From Mauremys mutica (Eukaryota > Chordata > Testudines > Geoemydidae): DNA of 64,000 bases. The translations under genes and the position numbers were made by a program. Shown piece by piece: positions 21,658-34,900 of this stretch; the first letter of the stretch is position 1; every line of letters begins with the position of its first letter. The DNA is taken from assembly GCF_020497125.1 (NCBI RefSeq), contig NC_059087.1, positions 13,425,925-13,489,924 of the forward strand, in the 5' to 3' direction. Below the pieces are notes generated by a model. The model searched no databases and was not told the DNA's origin. It saw nothing but the letters and a program-made list of their open reading frames with translations.

Positions 21658-21780
21658 TGCCGCCGCGCGGGGTCCCCGTGGTTTCGGGGTGCAGCGTGGG
21701 GCGTCCGTCCCTCCCGAAGCCCGGCTGGAGGGGGGGAGAGCGGGGATCGGGGCTGGGCTGGGCCAGGGAGGGTGAAACCG

Positions 21781-24700
21781 CCTCTTGGGGAACAGGCTGC
21801 TTATTCTCTGGCGCAACCATTGTACCAGGGAGCTGAGACTCGCGTCTGTTTCCCGGGAGGCTGGAGCCGGGGAGGGACCGTGGTTGGCTTGGGGCTGGAG
21901 GAGCAGCGCGAAGGGCTCACCATGGCTGTTGGAGCTTGGGGATCAGGGTGCAGCTTGCCAGACAAGCTCCTTTGCTGCCTCTCTCCTCAGAAACTGCAAA
22001 GGAAGCTGGATCCCCCCCCCCCCAGCCTTAAATCTGGAAACTGAAATAATCACCTGTTTCCAGTTTCTGCGCCCCGCAGATGTATTAGTCCATTAATATT
22101 AGTAGCCCGCACGGAATTTTGAGAGCAAAGTATTACTAAGATTGACATTGGACTCTCTGGTTCTTTTAGGAGAGGCTGTTCTGGCTTGGGATTAAAATAT
22201 GTAAATAAACGCCAACCACCAAACGATAATCCTGAAAATATGTATTCTGAGTAGGAAACCCCCCAATAGGCTGAATCTCTGTAGAGCCCGCTTATGCTTC
22301 TCAATGGATCCTACTACAAATCAGATCCAAACAGAGGATTTGGTTGAAATGATCTATTACAATCCATGCTGGATTTTGCAGCCAGTCTTCCTGTGCTATG
22401 CTCTGTCCCAGGGACTTGCTCTGTTTCCGCGGTACAGCTAGGAACCGAAAGCTCTTTAGTGGCAGGCTGGGAACTGCTCCTGCTTGATCACTGTGCTGGC
22501 ACTTCCATGGCAACTTAACATTACAGCCTCTAAAGAGAGAGCCAGACTTTTCTCTTGAAGAAAGAAAAGTTTATTGTGCAAGAGGCTAGCCTGGGCTCTG
22601 TAAAAGAAGGCACATATCAAAGAACGAAAAAAGCCACGCGATTGGATTCGGTCCAGGTTGCTGTTAGGAAAGTTCGGACTTAGATCAGGATTCAGTGATA
22701 GATCCTGGAATTGGTTTGTACTCTCCAGCTTTAGGCAATTCAGTGACTGCTGTGTCGAGATGCTACCTCGCTCCTGGGCACTGCTGCCAGGAGGGGGCGA
22801 GGGGAACCTTTCAGCATAGCAATTCTTTCACATGGATGGTTTAAACAAAACCGTATACCAGGAACTTCGTGATCATTGTTATTTGTTGTAAAGCCAGGAG
22901 TTGTGATGGAATCACAATCCAGGCATTACTGGTGGCTACTTCTGAGCACCTGTTTTATGATCCAGAAGGGATTTGTCCACATCGGTTCCTCGGACAAGAG
23001 CCACCCAGAAAGCAGGTGTGAAAGCAAAGTGCTGCTGCACAATCATTGTGCATTAGCGGTCACCTCTATCCAAGTGCTAAAGCTGAACTGAATATTTAAT
23101 GTAAGTGTCAGATGGGTGGGTACACTGCATCCCAAGAGAGCTGAATCAAGCATGTTCTGTAAACTAGTCAGCCTGATTTTTTTTTCCCCTGCTACCGTAT
23201 GTGTCACATGGAGCTCTTATGAGTTAAACATTGTGAGAGAGAGCTGCTATGCTTAACATGGCTTAATACTTATTATGGCTGCATTTAAACCTCTGAGGTT
23301 TACTTGTTTGCAGCTGATCTTGGATTGAAAACCAGCTACAATGTGCATTCAAGAACTCAGATGCCTTGTGTGTACATAGAAATTCACTCTCCTTGAATCA
23401 GTGTCTCTGACCCATTAGAATTCATTTAGTGATGCTGCAAGCCAGTGTCTGTGACATTCAGACTGCTTCATGGCAGTGAATTGTGGGATCCCCGCAGACA
23501 CAGGGTGTGCAGAGATGTGATGTGAGGACAACCCCCTCAGATGGGACAAATTATTGGGTACTACGCTTTTTAAAAACAATCCTCAGTTAAGCAGGGGAAC
23601 ATCCGCTAGATGATCTAAAATGGGTCTCTTTCTGACTTCTCCCCTCCAATGTGTGTGCAGCTCCCGTGGCCAGTTGTGAATGTGCGGCGGATCAGTCTCC
23701 CTGGTTTTGCATCACTGATGGAATTAAGCAGAAGTCTGAGTATAAAGACGGCTTTTGTTTATTCCCAGTAATCAGCAGCGAGGAGAAGACAGTTCTTCAG
23801 GGGGTTGTCAGGAAAATCCCCCTGTTTGAAGTGGACACTTTAGGAAGATTTATTTGACATCCACTCTGTGCAGCAAATAAGAAATTAAGGGTCTAGGAGG
23901 CATTTCGACCAAATATTTGAAAACGAGGAAACATGAAACCATGGCGATAGAAAGCACCACTAACCTTTGACAAATCCCCCCTGCCTCTCCTCCCCCAGCA
24001 ACTCTGCAGTAAATACAGCACTGTGTCAACAGAGGTGTTCCGTTCCCTCCTCTGCAAATTGTAGCTAAAAAGGCATTTCCAGGCGGACCAAATTGTGAAG
24101 CTGAGTGGGATGCTCCAATCTAGTGCTGCTATACAAAACAGGGGCCAGATTAAACTTCGGCAAAACCAAAGAGGGCTATAATTCAGAGGCAGAGCTTGCT
24201 AGAGTACTGTCCACAGCAGTCTGATATCGAATGATGTTTACTACTGGAATATTCTGCCCTGTGCATGAATCTAGCTTGGTTGCGACGTATTTTTATTATT
24301 ATTATTCTCTGTTAGCTAACCTCACAAGGAGAGGGAGGAATGAATGAGGAATTGAAATTGTCCTTCAATATGAAGAGGTTGTTTCTGAAGTTAGACACTG
24401 ATCATTTTGACCTGCTCCACCCTTTTAAATATAAAAAAAAGACCGTATCTGATGCAGTGTCTAAAGCACAGTTTATATATTAATTACTCACGGCTCTGTG
24501 GTCATTTGACTTGAGATCCTCTGGCATCACACATGCAAATACGTTACGTATGTCAGAAGTAAAGTGGGTACCAAGATTTTCTTTTACTTCAGGGGCTTTG
24601 AATCAGGCACTAAGAGCGAGATGTCTGCAGACCTTGATTCCCATGAAGGCCAGCTTGGTAAACCTGTATGCTAAGGGGGTTGACCTGGAGACTTATTGGA

Positions 24701-26028
24701 GATCCTGCTGTTTTAACAATTCGGCGCTTGCTGTTAAAAGCCAGCTCCTGGCAGCTGGGCCGTGTTATCATGTGCTGTGGATGCTGGAAAGTCGTCACAG
24801 AAGCTGTCTGCTGGGACAAGCTGTGTATCAAGTTTTAGGGCAAAACACGAGTGCCTTTGAACTGGATTGATGTCCAAACAGAGCACGGTTTGCAATATCC
24901 AACCTGGCAGTGGGGGCTGCTGCAGCGACCGTGATGTCCCTAGGGTGTGTATCAGGGACCTGCCACAGAGCGACACATTAAACAGGAGTTCCAGCAACGC
25001 TGTTAGGTTTGCAGACGCTCCCGAAATCTACAGTCGTGTCCCAAGGGGGCCATCTGTTATGTCGGATGCTCCGCTTTGCAGCTGTCTCATGTGCTGGCTG
25101 CTCTACCTTGTCAATGGAAAGAGTTCTCTCTCTTTGCTGTACATTCAATGTCATCCTGTGTTGTTTCCAGGGAATTTGTTCCAGGGGCAATGTAGACATT
25201 TGCATTCATTAACTGAGGCCTCCTCCTCCTCTCCTCCCCCTATCCCCACCAAATGTTCCTTTGTTCCCAGGGCAGGCAGGACTCCTGTTGCCTTTGTTCC
25301 TGCTTTCCTGCTGAATGACCCTTATGGGCATAGAGCTCTTCCAGCCAGCAGGGCTCTAATGGGCACACAGGTTTCTCTGTGGATGAGCTGAAGAATGGGT
25401 AGGGGGAAGGAGAGGGAGTTCCTACGGGGACGGAGTGAACTAGCATTCTGTGCAGTGCATTCCTCCAGCACTGTTTTCAAAGCAAAATCTGCATCAGAGT
25501 GCATGGGAAGAAAGGGGCTGGCTCTTTGTCTCTGAAAGGACCCGTCTGACTTCAGAGCTGCTCAGGCAGATCGCACAGCAGCAGCAATTCTGTGGCTGTC
25601 ACCATCAGACATCATCCTTCCCTTCTTTTGCCAAGCATCTCTCTCCCCGCTGCCTCCCACTGCAGATACAGCCTTTGCCATGCTGCTGCATTTAAATGCA
25701 GGTTAAAGGTGGCAGGGTCTCCATGGCACATTCATTTTACGGCCCAAAGCTCGAGATGGTTAGTCATTAACCCCAAAATAAAACCCACCCCCTAGTACCG
25801 AAATAGGCTAGGCTATAGTTCATGTTACAAGAAATCAACATCCTCCTGATCTGCTGTTGCTGCTAATGGGAAAGTACATGCAAGTTAGGGCTGCATCCTG
25901 AACTGGCAAATCTTCCAGGACAAAACCTCTGGGAGAGCCAAAACAATAATGTGATCTGTCTAACAGCATATGGGGAAGAGCTTTGCTTGCCCTCCCCTAC
26001 CATTGAAATTCCTGCTTCTCTTTGACAA
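21781..26028. other. Putative intron 1, unassigned
   Basis: CpG density drops to background after about 21.8 kb. Scattered open frames of up to about 174 codons have no domains and no paired splice sites I can defend. A C homopolymer sits at 22013-22022. No recognisable transposon was found in this 4.2-kb stretch, which is unusual for the window. Confidence 0.45.
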
Positions 26029-26312
26029 GTCTTCAGGTCAAACTCTGACAGTGTGACTAGCGGTGATGATTTAGTAGAATAGAAGAGGAATTTCTGAGAT
26101 CAGGATAAACCCTGTATGCAGAGAATCATTCTTTTGGGAAATCTGGAGATGATCTACTGATCAGGGCAAGACCTGTCCAAATAACATGATGGAGGGGGTG
26201 GCAGTGTATTTATTTATTTTATATTATTATTATTTTGAGAGAGAGTGTTCCTGCTTGTTGACTGCCAGTGACAGGGTTGAGTTCTTCATGTCAGCTGACA
26301 TATTATTTCATT
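26029..26312. repeat. Duplicated block, copy 1
   Basis: About 284 bp, starting GTCTTCAGGTCAAACTCTGA and ending near GCTGACATATTATTTCATT, nearly identical to 28421-28718 in the same orientation. It includes the segments GCGGTGATGATTTAGTAGAA and AACCCTGTATGCAGAGAATC, and a T/A-rich interior. I cannot match it to a known repeat family. Confidence 0.9.
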
Positions 26313-28420
26313 CCAGGTTCCAAGTATTTCTTCGAAGGATGTTAGGTTTCCATGTAAGAATATAGACACTGGCGACATTTTAAGGTACCTCTTGAAGCCA
26401 AGGTACAATGCAGACTACATTAGCTTGACAAAGGGTTGGCTGGGAGCTTTCCAGCAGGCCGTCTCCTGTGAAAGCATTTCATCTGGTATTAACGCTCTGG
26501 CTGGCTAGAACTGCTACTTCCTTTTTAAATGTGAGACCATCCGCCCTCAGATTCTGTAATGCAATTTAGTCCTGTGCTCAGTCGCTATTGTGGGCCCAGC
26601 AGTTTGAATTACTGGTGGTAGTTAAGCTAAATTACTCAATATAATGAGACTCTGCTTTTAGTGATGGTTCCAAGCCAGTGCGTGGAGCCGTGGTGTTGGC
26701 AGCTTTCCAGCAGTTCTGGTGAAGGGATCTTGATGGGTATTCATTAGACTCGCCCCCTTCCCTGGCTGTCTCTCTCTCTCCTCGAGCATTGAATGTGAAA
26801 CACCAAGGGCCAAATCTGGAGGCCGTGTGAGAAGTGGTGTAAGTGCTGCCTTGACCAGCTGCACCTAAGGGAGTCAGGGTAGTGTAACTGACACACAGAA
26901 GGGGCTGGAGGAGATAGGCACAGTAGGAAAATCAGCCAACAGGAGGTGTAAGTTAAAATAGACCCCACCTGATTCTTCCCAGCACACAGTGCTATTAACT
27001 AATGCTTTGCTCTGCTCCCTTTGGATTGTAAATTCTACCACCATAGGTCCACTTGTGTATGTGTAACTGACACCACCTTACACGTTGCCTCTGAATCTGT
27101 CCTCAGGCTCCTTGGAGTCATGGGGTTAAAATCCCATCAGGGTCCAGGCAGTTTTTCCCCAGTGGAGATAAATGGAATTCCATTCCCGCGTGTGTGTGAA
27201 GAGGAGACTTTTGGATAAGCCCTCACCAGCCAATGTCTGGCTTGCGTGGTGTGGATAATTCCCTGTCTCTTTTAATAAGAGGTGGGCTTTGCACTGACTT
27301 CCATGGCTAACATTTCCTTTTCTTTCTCTGCCCTGCATTACTTGGTGGCTTCATGTCTATGGGTTTGTCCATACACGTGTGTTCACTTTTCCTAACGTGC
27401 TTTGGGAAACTGCTGTATCCGTGTCAGTTGTTGTTTTAATTAGAAAGCTATCTGGCTCCTTTGTCATTCTCCCTCATTAAATTGTAATTTAATGTGGAAA
27501 GTGAGTGTGTAAAATACAGCACCTTCTGACTCAGCAGATCTCCATCCCCTATCATCAGAGGCAGATCTTGCAGAGCCAGCGCAGCTCAGAGAGAATCCTG
27601 TAATACCTTGCACATCATCTACAGTACTGATAACTCCACTCCAGTTAATTACACCTCCGCCAACTCATTAAAGGGTATGAATTTGACACAAGTGTGATTG
27701 AGGGTGAAAATGGGATTGCATGGCTGTAACTGAAGTCCCGATTTGGCCTGCAGGTGCTTTATTACTGGTGCGGCTACGTGAGAGGTTGTGCGTCGTCAAC
27801 AAGATGCCTTCTTTATTTCTAGTCTCTTTACAACAGGGACTGGGGTTGTACAGCTTTTGTGGAGAGAGTAATTTGGCCTGCAAAGCCTTTATTTTTTGGT
27901 GATGCTGCAGGAAATGAAAAGTACCCAGATTGACTCTCAGATTCCTGATTGACTTCAGTATTACAGTAGAGCTGCACTTAAAAGTGAAAGATTTGGAAGA
28001 TCAGAAAACAATCCAAGGTCTGGCAGTAACTGTTTTCCTACAAATGCTTTCTTTAATCAAAATCACTTTAAATGGGTAGATTTGGGAGTTTCAGAAGCTC
28101 TTCCTGTGCATCTGTCTGTGTGTTCTTTGTCCCAGTTTTTTATGAGGATTGTCTCTGATTTCTGGGTCAGAGAATTAAGAGATTTGATTTTATATATATG
28201 ATTATATATATAAAGAAAAACACACAAAGTTAACCCCAGGGAGAAACAAATGGTTTAGCACAGAAGTGTTGGGATCAGGAGAAGAAACCACTGAAGTCAA
28301 GCAGGATTGGAGAGTTTTAAATGAATGTAGTGTGAAATTGTATTTGATGACATTTCTGGTCAGGGAAGAGACCTGGGATGGAAAACAAGAAGTAAATACT
28401 GAAGTTCACCAAGGAACGCA
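26313..28420. other. Unassigned stretch between the duplicated blocks
   Basis: No gene or repeat edge recognised. Short TATATA runs lie near 28188-28212. Confidence 0.4.
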
Positions 28421-28718
28421 GTCTTCAGGTGAGACTCTGACAATTTAACTAGCGGTGATGATTTAGTATAATAGAAGAGGAATTTCTGAGATTAGGATAA
28501 ACCCTGTATGCAGAGAATCATTCTTTTGAGAAATCTGGAGATGATCTACTGATCAGGACAAGACCTGTCCAAATAGCATGATTGAGGGGGTGGCAGTATA
28601 TGTATTTATTTTATATTGTTATTATTAAATTTATTTTATTTTGAGAGAGAGTGTTCCTGCTTGTTGACTGCCAGTGACAGGGTTGAGTTCTTCATATCAG
28701 CTGACATATTATTTCATC
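28421..28718. repeat. Duplicated block, copy 2
   Basis: About 298 bp, direct repeat of 26029-26312. Differences are scattered substitutions (for example GTGTGACTAGCGG versus ATTTAACTAGCGG) plus an insertion of about 15-20 bp in the A/T-rich part (ATTAAATTTATTTTATTTTG). Similarity ends sharply on both sides. Confidence 0.9.
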
Positions 28719-31700
28719 CTGACAATATTGATCTTTTGCGTACATGAAAGCAATCTTGTCAATGTCATGAGCCTTTTGCTCGAAGGTGATGGACACCTTT
28801 GAGTTGTATCAGCTTGTCATGTAACGAGCCCAGAATGACATCTCCTTTCTGTGTAACTCACGGCCATTGAAGAACATCTGACAACCCAGGCTTTCCATGA
28901 CGCCGCATGCTCAATTTATTTTGCGCTCAGGCGTGTTTTACAAGACCACCTACAGCTGGGACCTAAACAGACCGGTTGCCACAGGAGATGAATTGCTAGT
29001 TTGATTAAATGTGGCTGGCTGGCGCTAGCAGATTTCCCCACATGAGGCAATTCTGCAGCTTCTGTTGAAGAAGCAAAAGGGCATTTGCAGGGGCTTGGGC
29101 TTTATAGTGAGCAAACGCCACTTGGTATCAAAGGTCGCTGGTGCATAGGGCCCAGGGTGGATCATTCTAACTTCTCTAACATGAAAGCAGCACAGGCCAT
29201 TTGGTGCAGGAAAGGATTCGGCCTGCTTGCATGGGGTTTAAACACCCTTTCTTGGTCTTTATTGTAAAACAGAAAGGTAAGTGGACAGAATGTCCAGCTT
29301 CTTCAAGACCCAAATACCCAGGGCTTCCCAAAGTGCAATGCAAAGACAGGAGACCTAGCTAGCTTCAGCTGAAGGCGTGAGAAAGCACTTGCAACTCCAC
29401 CTGGAGTTTGGTGAGCTGCAGGTTCTTGGCCCCTCTGAGGATTTTCCCTCTGGTGTATTGGAGGGAGGATTTAATTTCCCAACAGCTGTCAGAGACAGCC
29501 TTGCCTGCAGATCAGACCAGACAACTGTGGTTTGATCTCTAGACAGAGAAAGAGGGGTACCCGCCTTGTGTGGCCAGTCGCTTTCAGGGGTCTGAATATC
29601 CCATCACTGGAGGATTCATTGTTTCTTACAGGGGATATTTCACCTCGAAGTCCCAGAGATGGCAGGTTGCCGGCAGATCAAAAATGAAGTTCAGAGGTTA
29701 CTGCCACCTCTGGTTTGCTTAATGGACTACATTTCCCGGAGATTCCCAGTGCAGATCTGAGATAATGCTTGGCCCAGAGCGACCAAGAGAACTCTCTACC
29801 TGCAATGCACTAGGCTGGGGTCTGAATGGGGTAAAGGAAGGGTGGAATAAGATGGGGAGAGGAGAGACGCATGCACATCTTTTGTAAAGGAAGGTGCTGG
29901 GCACATTCGTCTGGAAAGTTATGCTCCTTAATAGGCAGCTCCAACTAGCTCCAAAATACAGGCACTGTAATGAATCAGACTCTACTGCTAGCTCTCAAGC
30001 GTTCATTGTATAGCTGCCAGTGGATCCCTCCTAAACATCTCGTTCTCCTAAACGTCTCGATCATTCAGGAGTTCGGTCCCTGCCATGGCAGCTGCTTAAC
30101 AGCACCCATCGGGACCATGCAACCATTTAGGACAAGATGGACAGCACAGCTACCTCGAACTGGAGGCGGAATACAGAATGGAATTTCCTAAGCTGTCGTT
30201 TAGCCAGGACACTGACACTACGATTTCCACTCATGCATTAAAGTGGCACTGTCGTTGCAGAGTGTCGTGGCAGGTACTCCGTTCCTGAACGCGTACGGTT
30301 ACTAAAGTGCTTTGGGATCTCTCAGGGTGAACGTTGCTATAGAAGTGTATGTTCTGATCACTATTATGACGACTAGAGACGGATCCCACTCAAGCCCCCA
30401 GACCCAAATATCTTTGAAACATGAGGGCTTGGGGGTGGGATTTGGAGTCTAACTTCCTAGCTTGGTCCTTTCTCTTGACTATTATTGAACATGAGTAAAA
30501 CAAACTGTGTCCCTGCCTGTGTCATACGAGCAGACGAGCCCCTTTCCCACCAAATCAGCTCCTCTTGTTGAACACTTTCCAGAGCTCCAGGCGGCTGAAT
30601 ACATTCTGCTCTTTAGCCCATGAGTGGCTCAGAACTGGCCATTGTTCTGGGAGAACTCCCATTATTCCTGAAGATAACCGTGATATGCTCTCCCAAAGTT
30701 GTGTGTTTTGCTGGGACAGGGAATGGCCAGCTCCTGTAGAGCACTAGAATTGTTACAACATTGTTGTGTTTGCTTTGGGGGTGGTGAGGGAGTGGCACGA
30801 TTTTAGTTTTCCTTCAGCACGATTGGTTACAGAATGACAGTGGGTGAGGCACCTCGAGAAGCGTGTTTGCTTCTTTGATAAAGTCTCTGCGTTACATTGG
30901 CTTTTATTTTTCGTTTGTTCTGTTTTGCTGCTGATTTGTAAATTCCCCACTCCAGACAGTCTGTACCATTCCACCCTTCATGTCGCTGATGCCCTTTTTT
31001 TTTGTTCACAAGCCAAACAGAGTAAATTGGGTTTGCAAAAGGGAAATCCCTGATAGAGGCGTCTGCGAGTCGACAGCGTGTTTTGTGTAAAAACACAGCT
31101 AGAGAGGCTGGTGGGGTTTGTATTTTAGACAGCGTTTTATTAACGCTGCGGCAATTTACATTTCAGACTCCCCCCAGGAGATTTCTGAGATAGACAACAG
31201 CCTGGTATTGCTATAATCAGCAATGAAATGCAACCCATCCTCCTCCTTCCCCTTGCTGTGGATACATGTCACACTTCAACCAAAGAATGAGTAACGTGGC
31301 TGGTAATTACTCTGTTTAGGCATTTCTGGTACGCCCATCACTATCGTATCAAGGTTCAATCAGTGTCCCGCATAGTCTAGATAATTTAAAAGTGTGGGTG
31401 GCGGGGGGAGGGGGGGGAAGTGCTGTGCCAGTTGAGAGTTCCACGCAACACCCAAGGGGGACGGGCTCTTGGATCAAGGTCTCCAAATACAGAAGTCTAA
31501 AGCATCACCTTTCTCCAAATGTGAAATCCTGAGTGCCAAGCATGCTGCTTCAGAGAATGAGAGGAGTCATTCTACATGGAATCCAAGTTTCCAGTATCTA
31601 GCTGCGTCTTCCAGCAAGCACTTAACCTTAGAGGGCCCCTCCCGATGAAAGCATTTGGTTCAGAGGACAGTTCAATCCATCGCTAGACAAGTAGGCAGAT

Positions 31701-32125
31701 TTATACTCTTCTGCGAACCCCAGAACATCTGGCCGGTTCCAGCAGCCTATGCACCAATCAGTCATGTCCCTGGAGCTAGAAAGCTTTCATGGTGTATCAT
31801 CTCCCTAACCCCAAGTGGGAGATCACGACAGTTTATTGTGTATATGAGGATTTAAACGATCAACGTATTGCATCTAGACAAAGTGAAACCCAAATGAGAG
31901 GCGGTTACTGTACATTCACTTCACAGGATTATATATCTTGGCTATTTAGACCTTGTTTTCTTCCCCTCCTAAAGTCACAGAAGTGTCTAGGTCTTTTAAT
32001 GAGATAACAATTGTCTGTTTTGTTGTTTGTTGTGTTTTCATGGTTATTATAGGAGTAATAAAAATTACTCTAAACTAGCAAACTGCAGTTGTTTTTGCAC
32101 AAGTTCATGTCTCTTAAAGCATCCA
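28719..32125. other. Unassigned non-coding stretch
   Basis: No supported gene. Near 30295-30370 the words TAAAGTGCTTTGGGATCTCT and CAGGGTGAACGTTGCTATAG resemble the conserved 3' tail of old vertebrate SINEs. A G-rich run lies at about 31395-31420. Confidence 0.4.
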
Positions 32126-32213
32126 GGGCTGACTTTCAGAAGTATTAAGCACCTTCAGCTAAATCATCAGTCAATGGCAACGGCAGGTGCTCTGCACATC
32201 TGAAAGTCAGCCC
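32126..32213. mobile_element. 88-bp MITE with perfect 15-bp inverted ends
   Basis: GGGCTGACTTTCAGA at 32126-32140 is exactly complementary to TCTGAAAGTCAGCCC at 32199-32213. The interior is 58 bp. No clear target duplication is present. The 'actttcag' terminus links it to the worn palindromes at 3535 and 16600. Confidence 0.75.
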
Positions 32214-32589
32214 ATCCTACCTTGAACCATGTTAAGAAAAAATACAGTTTTGGGGAGCTGCTGCCAAGTTTCTGTTTAGGGCTAATTTCTAAGCACCTGA
32301 GAGTAGGCATGTGTAATAGAAACACTGACCTCACTGCGGGATCTGTGGTATCAGTTAACCTGCTGTTGTGAAGAATGATCTTAGGCAAGTGTTACATGTG
32401 GCAGGAGGAGAACGAGCAGGAAGAGAGTCAGTTCAAGCTGAGCAGCCCCGGGTCCCTTTCTCTAAAGCGGGCTGGAGAAACCAATACGACACACAAGGGA
32501 AACTGACTAAACACGTGACTAGCACTGAATCCCTCTTCACAGCGATGTGGCGGAAGAGGGTGTGTGACTCCTAGTCCTGTAGGAGGGCC

Positions 32590-33390
32590 TGGAATCATGG
32601 AAATGGAGGGCTGGAAGGTGACCTCTAGTGCCGCCCCCTGTGCTGTGGCAGGACGAAGAAAACGTAGGCCCTCTCTGACAGGTGTTTGTCCAACCTGTTC
32701 TTAGAAACCTCCAGGGATGGGGATTCCACAGCCTCCCTTGAAAGCTTGCTGCAGTGCTTAACTACTTTTACAGTTAGAAAGTTTCTCCTAATATTCAACG
32801 TAGATCTCGCTTCATGCCGATTAAGCCCATTACTTCTTGTCCTACCTTCAGTGGACATGGAGAACAATTGATCATCGTCCTCTTTATATCAGCCCTTAGC
32901 ATATTTGAAGACTTATCAGGTTCCCCCTCCCCAAGTTGTCTCTTCTCAAGACTAAAGATGTCCACAGGACAAGTTTTCTCAACCTTTTATTTTTGTTGTT
33001 CCCTTCTGGACTCACTCCAGTTTGTCCACATCTTTCCTAAAGTGTGGTGCCCAGAGCTGGACACAGCACTCCAGCTGAGGCCTCACCTGTGCTGAATAAA
33101 GCAGGACATCTTACATCCAACACTCCTGTTAATACAGCCCAGAGTGACATTCGCCTTTTTCGCAACTGCATCACATTGTTGACTGAGGTTCAGTTTGTGA
33201 TCCACCATAACCTGCAGCTCCATTTCATCAGTACCACCACCCCACCAGTTAGTCCCCATTTTGTGGCTGTGCATTTGATTGTTCCTTCCTAAGAGAAGCG
33301 CTGTGAACTTACCTTTATTACTGTACCATTTTGTGTGCATGTCCGTGTGATCTGGATAACTCTTCCCTTTTGGTAATCCAAGCTATGACC
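32590..33390 (-). mobile_element. CR1 LINE 3' fragment (dead)
   Basis: Minus-strand CR1 3' UTR and C-terminal RT region. The + strand starts with a diverged tail near ATGGAAATGGAGGGCTGGAA and runs through the complements of '[21 protein letters not shown]' in pieces. Two broken frames (32625-32867 and 33083-33340) retain [20 protein letters not shown] and LNLSQQCDAVAKKANVTLGC. Frameshifts and substitutions show an old, 5'-truncated copy. It sits in the presumed intron 1, antisense to the candidate gene. Confidence 0.85.
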
Positions 33391-34149
33391 CCTGATGCAA
33401 CGGAGCTGGGCTTCCTGGCACACAGGTGATATGGGCTCCCTGCCCCCAAACCCTTGTGCAGTAGGGGCAGAGATGTGGTGGGAGGGGAATAATCTCACAG
33501 TAAGTTTACAGACATGTTTGTTTAACCTTGTGGTAAAGTGATGTCCTTATTAGAGCACCGTTGTGGGAACCTGTGTGCTGATGTCTGGTTTGCATTAAGT
33601 ATATAGCAAGATTAAACCAGCTGCGTTTACCTTTTGCACACACCAGTCTTGTGTAAATCCGTGCCAACCACTGCCGTCCACATGCTGTGTAAACACCATC
33701 TATTATGCTGAGCCATCTCTTTTAGGCTGCACTCCTCTGTTTGTCTATTATTTGTGGATGTTGTCTGATCAGGCCCATAGCTCTTCCCAGTTTAAATGTC
33801 TCCATGAGTCAATGCTACATTATTCCTCTCTCTGTGTGCTCGCTCAGTGGCTGAGGATGCAGTAAATAAAGGTTGCAGGACCACTTGACTTCCACAGCTC
33901 CCTCTGTCTGCCTCATCATAACTCTGCCAGGGGGCACAGGGGTTCTCCCTGGGGCCATCAATCCCCATGTCTGCAGATAAGCAGCTCCCTTTGCTTCTCT
34001 TTATCCCGCACTGATGCTTTCAAATGACAGCATCAAGAACCTGAACAAGTTTTTGCTTCGTAGCTTGACTGTATGCGGGAACAGGCTGTCTTTTGGCGGC
34101 AGCTGTTTGAACAGGCAATCCCGTTGTAGACTTCTGCCTCTAATGCAGT
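33391..34149. other. Unassigned non-coding stretch
   Basis: No gene, repeat edge or RNA is supported. Confidence 0.4.
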
Positions 34150-34385
34150 AGTACCCAGAGGCTCAATAAAGTGTCGGGGCTCCATTGTGCTAGGCACTGT
34201 AAAAGCATATCACAAAATGACTGTTCCTTCCCGAAGAGTTTACACCCCTTAGGCCATGTCTACACTAGGGAGGTTGACCAGCATAACTATTCTGTTATAA
34301 TTTAGCTATTCTGGAATAGTGTCCACACAGGGAGATATTCCGGAATAGCTATGTCAGTCAGTTTCCCTGTGTAGACAAGGCCTTA
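34150..34385. mobile_element. Old repeat plus MITE with 'tgtctacac' ends
   Basis: At 34150-34248 is a worn reptile repeat (GGCTCCATTGTGCTAGGCAC). At 34250-34385 is a MITE: the left end TTAGGCCATGTCTACACTAG and the complement of the right end (TAAGGCCTTGTCTACACAGG) differ at only a few bases over about 20 bp. The interior repeats 'ctattctggaatag' in near-palindromic form. No transposase is present. Confidence 0.7.
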
Positions 34386-34714
34386 GGTTTAGGTCCCCCT
34401 CCTAACCATCCTTTATGCAGCCACCTCTCAAACACATCTACCTTCCAATGTGACTATTGTACTCTTGACTGCAGAGTGCTCCCTTCACCCACAGGAGGAC
34501 CCAGCATAACTCTGCTCCCGTGATCATGCTGTGGTCCGTGTTTTACTTTCATGCTCATGTTGTCTCAGTGCAGCTGTGGATGTCAGAATTCTCTTGGGAA
34601 ATGTAATTGTGTCAAATAAGCAAAGGGTCCCTTTAGCAGAGGATCAGCTGAAATGCTCGGATGCATTTTTACTTCTGTATTGAGTGCACCTTTAAATTCC
34701 TGGCATGAAAAGTT

Positions 34715-34900
34715 TAGTGGTTAGGGACCAGGTTCAGTTCCCTGGTCTTGCACAGACTTCCTGTGTGACCTTAGTCAAGTTATATATCCTCTCTGTGCCT
34801 CAGTTCCCCATCTGTATAATGGGGATAATAGCACTGCCCTACCTCACGTGTAGAGAGAATAAATACATTGAAAGATTGTGAGGTGCTCAGATTTAATGGT
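34715..34900 (+). repeat. MIR-type SINE
   Basis: Clear sense-strand MIR: a head with GGTTCAGTTCCCTGG, then TGTGTGACCTTAGTCAAGTT, CTCTCTGTGCCTCAGTTCCC, CATCTGTATAATGGGGATAA and a 3' part AGGTGCTCAGATTTAATGG. Confidence 0.85.

Larger units (their letters stand above)
20880..21780 (+). promoter_or_regulatory. CpG island / putative promoter and 5' leader
   Basis: About 900 bp with an abrupt rise in GC and dense CpG (runs such as GGCGGCGGCGGGGCTCGGGC) compared with AT-rich neighbours on both sides. No TATA box is apparent. GC-box-like GGGCGGG words cluster just upstream of the coding start (21494-21513). Such islands normally mark TATA-less vertebrate promoters. The island contains a 5' leader, a short upstream ORF and the first coding exon on the + strand. 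The transcription start cannot be fixed from sequence alone, and bidirectional initiation is possible. Long antisense frames here reflect GC composition. Confidence 0.8.

Noticed and set aside
20912..21820. Antisense frames of 149-302 codons in the CpG island
   Set aside because: Composition-driven Pro/Arg/Ala/Ser-rich translations without domains, opposite to the strand with the signal-like exon and donor.
21652..22044. Continuation of the exon-1 frame to 22044 as a 176-residue single-exon protein
   Set aside because: It crosses a full-consensus GTAAGT donor and leaves the CpG island into sequence with low-complexity C runs; intronic read-through is more likely.
24867..25391. 174-codon frame in the putative intron
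   Set aside because: No recognisable domain or paired splice sites; sequence resembles ordinary non-coding DNA.
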